Positions 9,113 to 19,936 of a stretch of 34,502 nucleotides of DNA are shown here, one piece after another; position 1 is the stretch's first letter; each line of letters begins with the position of its first letter. Origin of the DNA: Cymbomonas tetramitiformis (taxonomy: Eukaryota > Chlorophyta > Pyramimonadophyceae > Pyramimonadales > Pyramimonadaceae); assembly GCA_001247695.2 (NCBI GenBank), contig LGRX02026034.1, positions 1-34,502 on the forward strand, in the 5' to 3' direction. The position numbers and the translations under genes were made by a program. Below the pieces are notes generated by a model. The model was not told the origin of the DNA. It saw nothing but the letters and a program-made list of their open reading frames with translations, and did not search any database.

Positions 9113-10275
9113 AACGGGTACCCAAGCGCCGTACATCGCCCAAACATGATTCAAAATAATATTTTGGACTATAACCAGCATTAAACTCGGCCTATAGGTT
9201 GTCGGGGATGCATGGCTGAGTGTCGGTCATGCGCTAAGACCTCGCTGTCAGCACAGGTGTACGCGTACGCAAGTAGCATGCTAGGAATCGCCCCAACGGG
9301 CGCCCTAGCGCCATATATCGCACGGTCGTGATTTGATATGATAATTCGGACTACGAGACGTACTGATTTGGGCATGGTTGATAATGGAGGTGCATGATTG
9401 AGTGGTGGGGACGAGGTGCCAGGGCCCGGTAGACAGAGTACCAGTACGCATACACAAGTAGCATGCTCGTAATCATCCCAACGGGTACCCAAGCGCCGTA
9501 CATCGCCCACACATGATTCAAAATAATATTTTGGACTATAACCAGCATTAAACTGGGCCTATAGGTTGTCGGGGATGCATGGCTGAGTGTCGGTCATGCG
9601 CTAAGACCTCGCTGTCAGCACAGGTGTACGCGTACGCAAGTAGCATGCTAGGAATCGCCCCAACGGGCGCCCTAGCGCCATATATCGCACGGGCATGATT
9701 TGATATGATAATTCGGACTACGAGACGTACTGATTTGGGCATGGTTGATAATGGAGGTGCATGATTGAGTGGTGGGGATGAGGTGCTAGGGCCTGGTAGA
9801 CAGAGTACCAGTACGCATACACAAGTAGCATGCTCGTAATCATCCCAACGGGTACCCAAGCGCCGTACATCGCCCAAACATGATTCAAAATAATATTTTG
9901 GACTATAACCAGCATTAAACTGGGCCTATAGGTTGTCGGGGATGCATGGCTGAGTGTCGGTCATGCGCTAAGACCTCGCTGTCAGCACAGGTGTACGCGT
10001 ACGCAAGTAGCATGCTAGGAATCGCCCCAACGGGCGCCCTAGCGCCATATATCGCACGGTCATGATTTGATATGATAATTCGGACTACGAGACGTACTGA
10101 TTTGGGCATGGTTGATTATGGAGGTGCATGATTGAGTGGTGGGGACGAGGTGCTAGGGCCTGGTAGACAGAGTACCAGTACGCATACACAAGTAGCATGC
10201 TCGTAATCATCCCAACGGGTACCCAAGCGCCGTACATCGCCCAAACATGATTCAAAATAATATTTTGGACTACGA
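9113..10275. repeat. Tandem satellite array, 367-bp dimeric unit
   Basis: AACGGGTACCCAAGCGCC recurs at 9113, 9480, 9847 and 10214, exactly 367 bp apart, giving three full units plus ~60 bp. Units are nearly identical. Each unit splits into two diverged monomers, for example 9113-9294 (182 bp) and 9295-9479 (185 bp), which share AACGGG at the start and CAAGTAGCATGCT near the end. Reverse-strand open frames here repeat with the same period and are by-products. Confidence 0.95.
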
Positions 10276-12254
10276 GAAACTAATTTTGTGGCATAATGTA
10301 GGGGGAAATAATTTTCGGGGAATTTAGCATGGGAGGGGGCACTACTCAGCGATTGCCAACTCCTCAAAGAATGTTGCAATTGAATTAGACAAAATGATAG
10401 CTTCGTTTATAATCAAATACCTGGGCTGCCCAGTTGACACTAACCACCAAATAATATGGACAGCAGTCTGCCAGGGCGGGTACGGTATTGATAGTGTCTT
10501 CGATATTGTAACCGCGTCGTGTGTTACTGAAACCATGAACACCCTGTGTTCTGCAGATGAACACGAATATTGGCAACACAACCACACGGACCGTATCACT
10601 GACCCTCACCTTATCTCACTATACCGTAGAAACAGCAATTTATGGCTTAAATAATAATTCAAAACATGAACAACGAAATGAGTAAAAATGCCATCTCGGG
10701 CTTTCCCTTATCACACTATGCAACCTATAGTCACACAAAAGACAGACGCTTTGTAGGAGGCAGTACTAAACCTCTACTTGACAGTGACTGTGAAACTACT
10801 TGTGGATCATATATAGTGCAAGGTTCTATGTTATGCACTATATAAGACTAATCAAGCTATGTCGATTCTTAGGAACTATGTCCAGACTCAGTGCATATAT
10901 TTGCAGTAAGAATTAGGTATTATATTGACTTTTGCCATGCGGCTGTTTTACTCTAGAAATCTCAACTGTTTCTTTGGCCTTGGCCATTACTTATTCACTC
11001 AGCTCTCTGAGGTAATCCTAGTCAGCATGGCCAAGTCTCATCAACCTATCATATGCTTGTACTACATTATCATGCAGTATGATGTGCTAGTATTCTACAT
11101 GTCACATTATTACACAGTACAGTGGTACTGTGTACTCCCATATAAGGGGGGTCTCTTCCTCAACAGGGGTCTCGGGCGCTAATGCTGTAAGGCGCGTACC
11201 ACCTGGAATCACGATTTTACCCCATTTTATCCCTGTGTTACCATGAATCCGTGACTACCATACCAGGTTACCAGCCGCCATCCATGGGTAGTGGTTCCGT
11301 GAATTCGTCTCATCGAAACTTTACTCAACATTTTCGTTGACGGGCCTGCGTGGCGGTGCCATACCCATTTAAAAATGTCGGAATCGGACATTTGGGGCAG
11401 TGCGCAAAAGTGCGTGTATAGATAATGTCCTAGCAAAACTGCATTTAATACCTAAATGAATGTAAGGTGGTTTTCAGAGGGTACGTTACACCCCTGACAC
11501 ACACATTTAATTTTAGGGGTGTTACAGGGTGTTACAAGTGCTGTATAAATCAGGGAATATTCAGATATAGCTGAATAATCAGATCAGCAAAAAAAATCCA
11601 CACACATTTTTCATTTTGAAATCATGCGTGGAGCATTTTTACGTATTTTGTTACAGCCAACATGTATACCCCTATATATTACACACCTAATATCTAGGGT
11701 GTTACACGAGATATGACCATGGTCATTATGTTTTTCTGATACCTTAATAGGTATAGAATCATAATTTAAAATAAAATGGGCACACCTTTTTCATTTTGAA
11801 ATCATGCGTGGAGTATTTTTACCCATTTTACAGCTTTTTCGGCTATCTGATATATTGCCTCGGTGACATATCTCAGTGTATATGTGGAATGTAAAGTACA
11901 GAATCACTGCAATAAACTTCACTTTGGCACATGATAAATTTCATGGCAAATAAGTGAATTGTGCTGTATATCAACATCTATGGTTGATAGCATTTCTGGG
12001 TTTTACTGATTTAAACCCATAGCAGCAAATGTACATTCTGGTGATATATAAGTTATCAACTTAAGTGGGAACATCCAGTTAGGAACATCCACTTTAGTGA
12101 TATTTGTCAATCTATGATCTGTTCTGAGCATAGGTCTGTGCTCTAAGATTTATCAAAATGATATTTCTTATTTAGAACATATCTGGACATTGCTTGATAC
12201 AATCACATCAATTTAACACAACACATTTGTATGTGTGTGTTGTCCTTAACAACT
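10276..12254. other. AT-rich stretch without a recognisable gene
   Basis: Short open frames on both strands (for example 10394-10654) show no family signature. The stretch contains several GGGTGTTACA motifs (about 11515-11705) and a tandem duplication at 11597-11832, listed separately. I see nothing else. Confidence 0.5.
11597..11832. repeat. Two direct copies of a ~55-bp motif about 180 bp apart
   Basis: CATTTTGAAATCATGCGTGG and neighbouring bases occur near 11610 and near 11790, both followed by AGCATTTTTAC/AGTATTTTTAC and a TTACAGC-like end. This suggests a tandem duplication of ~180 bp that has since diverged. Confidence 0.7.
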
Positions 12255-12653
12255 ATTATCAGATGTCATGTAGATACTGATCTGAGAGTTGCATGCATTT
12301 GAACTGATCAGATCTGAATCAATTGTCAATATGCAACGTAGTTGTTGTTATTGCTCCAGCGATGATATGTGGAATGACGAGTGGACTGCACCCAACAGTT
12401 GCCAGCTGTTTCATGGGTGCAGTATCTTGCCTTCGGGTCTGGAGATAACTCCATCCAGCCCTACAGCATCTTGTCTTATCCTGCTCCCTTATCTATCGCA
12501 ATCACTGACATTTTCCACGCACATGTGTTTGGAAAATGGTATGTACATTATCATACACATAGTAGATATTTAAGTTAATCAATTCACTTTGAATCAGTGA
12601 ATGTTAATACATACAATGCAGTGTGTGTGCATGCATGATTAGCACTTTTATCA

Positions 12654-12671
12654 GTGTATGTGTGTGTGTGT
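12654..12671. repeat. (TG)n microsatellite
   Basis: Run of TG dinucleotides, one interruption, inside repeat C copy 1. Confidence 0.85.
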
Positions 12672-13089
12672 AAGATAACTTTTACACACTTTACAGTAGA
12701 ATATGTTCTGGATATTACAATATCCTAGACAATTCATCATGCAAGATAGTCAGCATACCATGCACTGATTACATCTAACATGATATATCAAGTTTAGGGA
12801 TTATTGTAATTCCATAATAATCTCATTACAAAATGAGTTGCTGGGTATATTTCACATACAACTCCGGTGAATATCCTTTCAATAATCCACAGTAGAACAA
12901 TATGTTGTCCGAGGAGTATCTCGACTCCACCGGGTCACATTGAGCTAATTACTGTGTTTAAGATTATTGAACAGGCACCTTATACTGTATGGGTTCTAAT
13001 ACAGTTTAGCATGCACTGCAATGTGCTTATGCAATGTTCATGTATCACAGCATGATGCTAGTATACCAGTTGCTATCGTGATCAAACTG

Positions 13090-13106
13090 ATATATATATA
13101 TATATT
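13090..13106. repeat. (TA)n microsatellite
   Basis: Uninterrupted AT/TA run within repeat C copy 1, absent from copy 2. Confidence 0.85.
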
Positions 13107-13234
13107 ACAGCTGATATCGTGATCAAGCTGTATTATTAATGCATGCACAATTCACAATGTTGCAATCACTCAGCATAAAATGTATACATGGTATAATAAT
13201 GCATGTACTGCATGTTGGTGATTCCTGCAAGTGA

Positions 13235-13283
13235 TGTGTGTGCATGTGTGCATGTGTGTGTGTGTGTGTTGATCCACACACAC
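13235..13283. repeat. (TG)n-rich tract followed by complementary (CA)n
   Basis: TG repeats with CATG interruptions, then TTGATC and a CACACACA run. TG and CA blocks can pair as a hairpin. Confidence 0.8.
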
Positions 13284-14156
13284 ATATTGTGCACACATTA
13301 TTATATTTCTGATGAGCATGAATGCTGATGATTAAGAATATTTGTGCAGTTGATCTTAGCAACATCTCGACATCATCATCATCGCAAATTGAAATCTTTC
13401 ATAGCACGCTGCAAATAACTTATGCAAAAGGGCGTGCTGCTGATGAAAAGCATGTATTGTCGTCGCCATTAATCAGTGCATTATACGAGCGCTGACATGT
13501 ATACGGATCAAAATTCCGTCGATGACCACTATGCCATATATCATTCTGAACAATTTTCGAGCGTGATTCATACAAGCGCGCGCATGTAATTGGCATGCAT
13601 GCTGTAAGCTGCGATCCACTTCTGCAAAATATGCGACCATCGCGCATGCTGCCAACTGCAAATTAGTATATCGCGCATCAACATGTATGAAGCCGTACAA
13701 AAAGCAATTTAGTGCAATCACGAAAATTGTAGTGCTGCGCTGATGACTTTCCGCGCGGAAACGATTCCGCTGATGATTATGCTACCACGTCGCATCTGCG
13801 AACATGTATACATTTGCGAACCATTTATGCGAGTACGTCTCATTGCTGCGCAGATGTATGCCATATGCACACCTTATCGTGTAGTATGTGCGATCAGCTG
13901 TTTCTGCGAGTGCGCTTCTGTGAACGCGAAAATTTTCTCGCACGCTGTCTTCGCTATTGCAGCGGATATATCAATATTCGATTTATGCGAGTGCGTCGCC
14001 TTATATGCTCCGCAACCTGTCAACACAAATTAATGATATCTATGCGCTGCACACAATTGGGTTCTCGTTCGTGCCTTGACGAGCTAAATTAGAATACCAT
14101 TATGTTAGGGCTGAAGTGCGAGCCCACAAATATTATACAATATATCAAATAAACAC
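13284..14156. other. Stretch without recognisable gene
   Basis: Short overlapping frames on both strands show no family signature. Many TGCGAG/GCATGC-type words and short inverted repeats occur (for example AGCACGC ... GCGTGCT at about 13413-13439). Nothing else is supportable. Confidence 0.4.
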
Positions 14157-14701
14157 TGTGCTGTTGAACGGCACACACAAGTGTAACAATCAAGCGGGTT
14201 GTGAGTTGCAGTCTGTGGATAAAGAACTGCTGAAGCACAACGCTTCCTCACTTTGTACCATACGTCTCCCATCATCTTAGATGGTACCGCCATTGGGTTG
14301 TGAACCCGAGACGTAGGTTGAACGACCAGTATTGTAATAACGACTAGTTCGTTCATACTGTGCATGCGTGTTCCGCACATGCTTAAAGCAAGATGGTTCT
14401 TGTTTGTATTCAAGATGTATCTTTGCTTTGCCATCTTCGAGTTCGACGTACGAACTCTCGATGACAGGGATGACAGATGATGTGACATTATCATCTGTCG
14501 ACATGTACAGTCTTCGTCGACCGTACTGACGACTGTCATAATAATATATGACACGACTCGACATGTACAGTCATGGTCGACCGTACTGACGACTGTCATA
14601 ATAATATGTGACACGACATGACATGACATGGTATGACATGTCTGACAGGTATGACACGTATGACATGTATGACACATATGTCATCGGTCATGACCCTGAC
14701 A
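14157..14701 (-). repeat. LTR-like repeat family D, copy 1
   Basis: It matches 21891-22406 over its length. Read on the reverse strand both copies start TGTCAGGG and continue ATGACCGATGACATATGTG (14701 and 22406), and both contain GGGTTGTGAACCCGAGA on the forward strand. Copy 1 has a near-exact 60-bp tandem duplication (about 14499-14558 and 14559-14618, with GTCGACCGTACTGACGACTG). A run of ATGAC/ATGTC repeats lies near the start. A TG start and no coding capacity suggest an LTR, but no matching target duplication was found and the other end is approximate. The Cys/His-rich reverse-strand frame here is a translation of the ATGAC repeats, not a gene. Confidence 0.6.
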
Positions 14702-14928
14702 TTTCTGGTGTCGTAGCCTCAGGCCCGTAGGAGCATCTGCTGATTGGAAGCTCATGCAAGACTCAAAAAAATATTCTAAGTCCTTTTGGAAAACTTTCCA
14801 GACACTAATCGTCTCGGGAAGTCTCGGACGCGGAATATACGGATTGGAACTAGAACGTCTTTCGAGCCCGGAGTAACCCCCTACCCGGAAATTACAGCAG
14901 CTGCCCTGGCTTCTGCCCTAGAGGTTTA

Positions 14929-15222
14929 ACATTCTGACTCTCCTAGCCAGTCACCACCCACAGTGCTGGGGTGGTGTGCTGGAATCTGTATAGGCAGCCC
15001 TGACAGGCAGGCCCCTATGACAGACCCCTAGGACCAACACTGGATTGCTGACTGATCTATAGGTTCGTGCTGTGACACACGCTGTGTCACACGTAGGCTA
15101 GTTTCCGAGACCGTTGCGAGACCGTTCCGGGTATATCTAGCTTAGGGTTTATTTATCTGAGGAGAGTTTATCCACACAGTTCGGGACCCTCTGATATCTA
15201 GTGAACTAGGATATTCCGGTAA
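14929..15222 (+). mobile_element. 3' fragment of an element A relative: primer tract plus LTR
   Basis: 14929-14976 matches the end of the 3' untranslated region of A, including GGGGTGGTG. 14977-15222 is the LTR (246 bp, ending ATTCCGGTAA). No gag lies upstream, so the copy is 5'-truncated. The LTR is unbroken at the site where the hAT element sits in A (GTTTATCC, 15166-15173). A 9-bp inverted repeat (15071-15079 with 15083-15091) matches the one in the first copy. The right border cuts the reverse-strand gene at 15223. Confidence 0.85.
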
Positions 15223-15772
15223 GCTCTTTAAAATACAGAATATACCGAACGTCTAGCTCGGTCAGCCGATCGGGCTGCAGCAAGAACTCTCTCCTCATCT
15301 TTTCAGCGTCACTGTCGATCTTCCTCTTCTCCCCCTCCTCGACAGCGATCACCGACCGAGCCGTATTTCCAGAGCCAAAGTTCGGGGTCGTCATATGAAC
15401 ATGTACGTCTGGGGGCGGGGTCTCAACACGAGGCGGGGTAAAAGCAGCTTTCCCCGCAGACGCTTGCACTTGCAAGCCGAGATCTGTCACCGTTTTTTGG
15501 AGCTGTGAGAGCTCCATGCGCAACTCCTTTCGCAAGTTGTCCTCGCGGGACTTAAAATAGCTAACCAGGGCACCAAAGCGCCGCCAGATCCACCATTCCG
15601 AACACCAGGGTCCTTCTCTCACGAACTCTTTTAGATCGGCAATGTTGTCGTGTTTGCACTCCTCGCCATGCTGGTGGGGGTGGTAGTGGGCCCCTTGGGA
15701 CTCTTTCTTGTCAGTGTCGACTGCCCAAGCGAGCCAGTCGGGCTCTTCAGTGCGCTGACGTTTGGGAGGCAT
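15206..15772 (-). CDS. Unrecognised charged coiled-coil protein, C-terminus cut by LTR insertion
   Basis: I do not recognise the family. The chosen start (MPPKRQRTEEP, A at -3) gives 188 residues; the frame is open 10 codons further upstream, where TTCGCAG could be a splice acceptor. Features: a basic start, a His/Cys cluster HYHPHQHGEECKH, a Trp-rich segment (GPWCSEWWIWRRF), a probable coiled coil SREDNLRKELRMELSQLQK, then a Pro-rich and a charged region. Real coding ends at 15223; the last five residues and stop (ELTGIS-type end) are read from the LTR, so the native C-terminus is lost. It lies 170 bp downstream of, and in the same direction as, the next gene, and may belong with it. Confidence 0.45.
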   Translation of the reverse strand: MPPKRQRTEEPDWLAWAVDTDKKESQGAHYHPHQHGEECKHDNIADLKEFVREGPWCSEWWIWRRFGALVSYFKSREDNLRKELRMELSQLQKTVTDLGLQVQASAGKAAFTPPRVETPPPDVHVHMTTPNFGSGNTARSVIAVEEGEKRKIDSDAEKMRREFLLQPDRLTELDVRYILYFKELTGIS

Positions 15773-15809
15773 GGTGTTCACAGATCTGCGAACCACACAC
15801 ATATACAGT

Positions 15810-15885
15810 CAGATCAAGTAAAAAAAAGGCAGATCAAGTTAAAAGGAAAGCATATCAAGTAAAAAACAAGCAGATCGCGAAAAAA
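15810..15885. repeat. Short tandem repeat, ~20-bp unit
   Basis: About four degenerate copies of CAGATCAAGTAAAAAA, between the two reverse-strand genes. Confidence 0.65.
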
Positions 15886-15942
15886 GCCGCACCTTTAGAC
15901 ACCTCTACCAAGCAAACTTGACACGGGATCCCACCCGACTTG

Positions 15943-16491
15943 TTAGAACCAGTGGGGCTGGAAGGTCGCAACGGGGGGGGTGGGCGTTAAAAGCGAGTCA
16001 GCGGCTGCGATCGCTGCAGCCTCGCGCTCGGCTTTCGCAGCTTTGCGCCTGGCAAGTCGCTCCTCTATTTCCTCATCAGTCATCTTAGAACGTGGCTTAT
16101 TTTCTTGGGCTTGTTCGTTTGTGAGCTGCGCTTTTGCTAACTCCTGGATCGCTCGCTGGGTGTGCATATGCCGAACTAGCTTTTCACCCTCGACAGGATC
16201 AGCGTGCGAAAGAATAATAAGACCTAACTGGTGAGGCGTGGGTTTGAAGGGAATTTCAAATACTGTGTTGCAGTATTCTACCCTGGTTGTATTTGTGAAA
16301 ACGGCTGCTGGGTAACTCTTCGCCCATGTTTCGATCGAACCGGGCGCGCCTTGACCTGAAAACTTGGGGCAGGGATGTTCTGTCTGTTGCTGAAATTCAT
16401 ATGCTTGAAGGGTATGTAATAAAAGTTTGGCTTTCTCTTTTCTGTGTTCGTACTGCTCTGGGGTTATGTTTACACTCTCACTGCGCTGCAT
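15943..16491 (-). CDS. Unrecognised 182-residue protein with Ala/Glu/Arg-rich coiled-coil tail
   Basis: Starts at MQRSESVNITPEQ (A at -3, ACAATG context). The N-terminal half has a compact, non-repetitive composition (PCPKFSGQGAPGSIETWAKS, TPHQLGLIILSHADPVEGEK). From about residue 135 it becomes a charged helix (MTDEEIEERLARRKAAKAE). It ends PVATFQPHWF. No signal peptide, zinc finger or enzyme motif is visible. The downstream reverse-strand gene is in tandem; the two could be accessory genes of an unrecognised transposon, or remnants of a host gene. Complete frame, good start context and protein-like composition support it as coding; function unknown. Confidence 0.5.
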   Translation of the reverse strand: MQRSESVNITPEQYEHRKEKAKLLLHTLQAYEFQQQTEHPCPKFSGQGAPGSIETWAKSYPAAVFTNTTRVEYCNTVFEIPFKPTPHQLGLIILSHADPVEGEKLVRHMHTQRAIQELAKAQLTNEQAQENKPRSKMTDEEIEERLARRKAAKAEREAAAIAAADSLLTPTPPVATFQPHWF

Positions 16492-16742
16492 TGTGGGTTT
16501 GGCAGCGGGACAGGCAAGGAGGTTGTTGGGATTTACCTTGGAATTTACTTTACTAATTTCAAAATTATCCTAATGAACGTACGGGGAAACTGTAATAAAC
16601 ATTAATTGACGAATGACAAGCGTCAAAATTGATTGAGCGACGGCAGATGACGACATTGTGTTATCTTATCGCGATAACACGCGTGTCTATTGGTTATTAA
16701 GTTATGCCAGCTCTAGTTTTCGCGTGTCGGGACAGAATATCG

Positions 16743-17008
16743 ATTGCCAGACCGGATTTTTGACTGCCAGATTGGATTTTCGAGTGCCAGACCGGATTTT
16801 CGAATGGCAGACCGGATTTCCGACTGCCAGATCGGATTTTTGACAGCCAGATCGGATTTTTGAATGCGCTTCAGACCGAAATTCCGATTGCCAAACCAGA
16901 TTTTTGACTGCCAGATCGATTCGTCTTCGGGTGCCGACGATTTTTCGGGTGCCGATGGATTTTCCAGTGCCGATCGTTTTTTCGTGTGCCAGATCGGATT
17001 TTGGCGTG
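16743..17008. repeat. Minisatellite, ~21-24-bp unit
   Basis: At least ten degenerate copies of CTGCCAGATCGGATTTTTGA with variable spacing; the last copies shift to GGTGCCGA...TTTT. Reverse-strand frames through it read repeats such as NPIWQSKIRSGN and are by-products. Confidence 0.85.
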
Positions 17009-17010
17009 AC

Positions 17011-19225
17011 ACGAGTCAGACCCGCGCGCGATGAATTCAGTTCGATTATAAATCTTCAATTTTTAAAAATATAAAGTTAAAAAAAGGATATGAGAGAATG
17101 TGAGAGGATGTGAGAGATTAACATAAATTTATTTAAATAAAAGGTAAGGGGTAGTAGGGTAATGGGTTGTTTATAAAAGTATATCAAAGGAAGAAAAGTA
17201 TTTTTGTATAATAAGTTTTATGATTTAGAAAATGTTTTTTCAAATGCCCATTACTAGCTACCCAATACCCTATTCGTTTATTAACGATACGCATTGTTTA
17301 CCGAGATGACCGAGACGATGCTATTTCCGCGATTTATGACGTAATTCTCACGTAATGTCTTAGAACCCAAACCCCAAACCCCTAACCTGCTGAAAATTTG
17401 GGGGGTCGACGTAGGGGACCCCCCATCGTCGATTAAATCGGCAAATTTTGATTTTTGTGACCCCTAGACACCCCCACATACCCCCCGATGACAGGGCTGT
17501 CATAATCTCAAATCGGATAGCCAAAGTTAGTCAATCATAGCCAATGATAGCCATACTATAGAGTACTGTATGTATGAATGAATGAATGACAGTTTACGAA
17601 CAGGACCACTACAGTCTCGTACAGTAGGTCCAATACAGTAGGACCTAGGGAATTTACGAATTTACTTCATGCCAAGACGATAAACTTAAAGGTCAGAGGT
17701 ACAGTAGGTAATTTGGTCCGGTTCCAAATCATAAGGAGCAGAGCAGAGGTTCACTGTCGTGTCGGTGTGACACTCAATTGCAACTCATCCTCATCCTGAG
17801 GAAAACAGCTTTTGGTTTTGCTGCCTAATACTTGTTGTTGTAGGTTCATTGTACGCATTCGAACTCATAACTGGAAAGTAGTCCAACCATAACCTAAAAT
17901 TTGCTTGATACAACATTCCGATGGGGGGTTCAAATTCGAAGGAAGGTAGTTCGCAGAGTGAAGGACCCAAATTCAGCGTCAGGGTATTCTCCCGACAAAC
18001 TAGTCACACGCCTAGGACTTTCACGTTCGACCCTCCTTGGATAATATGTGACTTGAGTTGCAAATAAATGAGTGCCGCTGGAAGGAGGCAACTTCCGATG
18101 GACTGACTTTTTGAGACGCGAACTGTTGCGTCATACAGATCAGCCAAAAGCTTTTACACAGCATCGATGATAAGGCGCCAGTCGCTTCCGAAAGTTCTTC
18201 CGAACTAGGGTGCGATCGGCTTCCATTTTTCCCTGTGCCAATACAACCATCGCTGGTTGCCGCCTCTTTTGCTCCCTGTTCGCAGTACACTTCTGGAAGG
18301 GCGGTTCCGCGGTTGGACCGTCCCTTGAAAGTCATATTTCGATGTGAGATGCGATGAAGAATTACTCTTTTGGAGAGCTTTCCTTCGTCCTGTCAGGCAA
18401 AGCTTTTGCGCCGGGAACAGATGTTTCTATTCATAAGGCGAAAATCCTTGCAAGTGCTGTTTCTTCTGAAATCGAAACTTTCCGGCTCAGGGATGCTTGG
18501 GTTTGTGCCGCAGTGCACCTCTCGAGCGCCCATCCTGGTTACCCTCTTCCCAAATTCCTTATTCCCCTTTGCCAAGCTTTCCACAAGACAGTGGTGCTGA
18601 TTCATCCCTGCAACCCAGCGTAAGTGTGCTTAGGCAGCCCTCAACCTAGCGTAACTGTGCTCGGTCATTTATCATAATCAATTCCCTCTGATATCGCTCT
18701 CTTTCCCCTTTTCATGTTTGTATCATGCCGCTGTGCAAAAGTGCAACATGTTCGAGTCCTAAGAGTTTAGGTCGGTTTGCTATCTCTTTCCCTTCAAATT
18801 GGAAAGAATTGTCGTATCTGCACTCTATATTACTATGTGAAGCTGCCGTTCGCAAATCAAGATTGTCACCTTGGGCAATAGTCAAGGTGTTTTTGCTTGA
18901 TCGTCATCCGAACCGCCACAAAAGTATGTTGTAAGTGTTACCAGCTTGCGTGTTATCATTACGTACTATTCAGTGACACAGCGCTTGGGGCAGGCTCTGT
19001 AAAGTGCTTGCTAACGCTTCGGCGTCTGACAGGTGAGAAAGGGGAACATGCTGATAAAAGCGGAGTCTGAGGAATTACCGAAGGTGAAGGGGCTTGTTGA
19101 CGAACTGCTCGAGCGGGAATATAGGTGTGCGCCCCCAACTGAACAGCAGTTCCATTGGTGCCGCAAACCGGCCACCTGTTGGCCTGCATTCGCTGCCAAG
19201 GGTTTCAAAGTATTCTTGATTGCTG
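17011..19225. other. Stretch without recognisable gene
   Basis: AT-rich to about 17360, then mixed composition. It includes a short AACCCC/AAACCCCTAACC stretch (about 17366-17389), a GGGGACCCCCC palindromic patch (about 17413-17423), a (GAAT)n run (17575-17588) and a duplicated CCTAGCGTAA-TGTGCT phrase (about 18617 and 18645). No protein family is visible. Confidence 0.4.
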
Positions 19226-19936
19226 TTAGTTCTGCGTTTTTCTCAGTGGATAGAATGATTTAGGAACCGCCTTGATTGGCATGCCACTTACTCCGTGACA
19301 TCGAGTGCCATGCTCGAAGGTTTGATTTTGTTGTGGAGCGCATTGAGCTGCAGACCGCCGGAGCGACCCCCTCCTTGCTCGACAGAGAGGGAAGCGTGCC
19401 TGAGCTGTTACCTTACGAATCCCCAGGTGTGCTCCTGCGTACCTATGGTTTCCAAACCTGCGCCCGAATTCAACCTCGAACAACCCGAAGTCGTGAACCG
19501 AACCGCGATGCCGCACACACGCCCCTTGTTGAGCGTAACGTTTTCGGCAGTTCAAAATACAACTGTTTGGAAAACGTCTTAGAATGACGAGTTGGAAACC
19601 CAATCGTTCTACGGCTCTTTCTTCCTGAGGCAGGCTTCCCCACAAACTATCCGCCAAGCCCTTCCTGCCGTGCTCTGCATTCTTTTGAGATCCCTGAGAT
19701 CGCAGCATTCGGACGTTCTTCCAAAGACTTGGCGTGTTTTCTGCTGAACTTCGAAATACCGTTTCGGATCGGATTACCGGCGATATTTGCTTTTGCCGCG
19801 AGGTTTTGTGCCCCCTTCCAAACCTGCGTGCTGTTTGCTTGTTACCTGAGGTGATGGGCAGCATGGCAAGGTAGACCGCCCAAGAGCGCAGTTCAGTTGC
19901 ATCCATAAATAAAGGGAGCAACTTTCCAGGCTGCAA
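19226..19936 (-). CDS. Possible ORF, 236 codons, no recognised family
   Basis: The longest open frame in a 4.9-kb stretch otherwise lacking genes. The product is Arg/Ser/Gln-rich with no detectable domain. An upstream reverse-strand frame (20087-20335) contains IRCHFCSLKIVSDSCN, which faintly recalls a BED-type finger, so this could be a decayed transposase. Length alone is weak evidence: I estimate a few percent chance of one such frame arising in a window of this size. May well be spurious. Confidence 0.15.
   Translation of the reverse strand: MQPGKLLPLFMDATELRSWAVYLAMLPITSGNKQTARRFGRGHKTSRQKQISPVIRSETVFRSSAENTPSLWKNVRMLRSQGSQKNAEHGRKGLADSLWGSLPQEERAVERLGFQLVILRRFPNSCILNCRKRYAQQGACVRHRGSVHDFGLFEVEFGRRFGNHRYAGAHLGIRKVTAQARFPLCRARRGSLRRSAAQCAPQQNQTFEHGTRCHGVSGMPIKAVPKSFYPLRKTQN

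Larger units (their letters stand above)
12255..13215 (+). repeat. Non-coding repeat family C, copy 1
   Basis: This stretch matches, with substantial divergence and indels, the reverse strand of 28480-29264 plus 32512-32690. Landmarks in both: GCTCCAGCGAT, CTTCGGGTCTGGAGATA, CACGCACATGTGTTTG, GAGCTAATTACTGT, TATCGTGATCAA. The second copy is split by element B, and the region around 12420 (GTGCAGTATCTTGCC) is the uninterrupted counterpart of that insertion site. No long ORF is shared. Ends are approximate and no terminal repeats were found, so the class (LTR, MITE, Helitron or other) is unresolved. Confidence 0.7.

Noticed and set aside
9181..10109. Reverse-strand ORFs repeating every 367 bp
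   Set aside because: They repeat because the satellite repeats; no protein features or selection evident.
9113..10275. Possible CRISPR-like array
   Set aside because: Unit is 367 bp, nearly identical throughout, with no short-repeat/unique-spacer pattern, in a eukaryotic context.
10394..10654. 86-codon ORF
   Set aside because: No domain, short, and overlapped by similar-length frames on the other strand.
14290..14320. tRNA-like B-box in GGGTTGTGAACCCGAGA
   Set aside because: No A-box, cloverleaf or CCA-compatible acceptor stem could be drawn; present in both D copies as part of the repeat.
14105..14677. Cys/His-rich ORF (CHTCHTC-type start)
   Set aside because: It is a translation of ATGAC/ATGTC simple repeats in repeat D; copy 2 does not keep the frame.
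17360..17390. Telomere-like CCCTAA/AAACCCC stretch
   Set aside because: Only a few irregular units; not an array.
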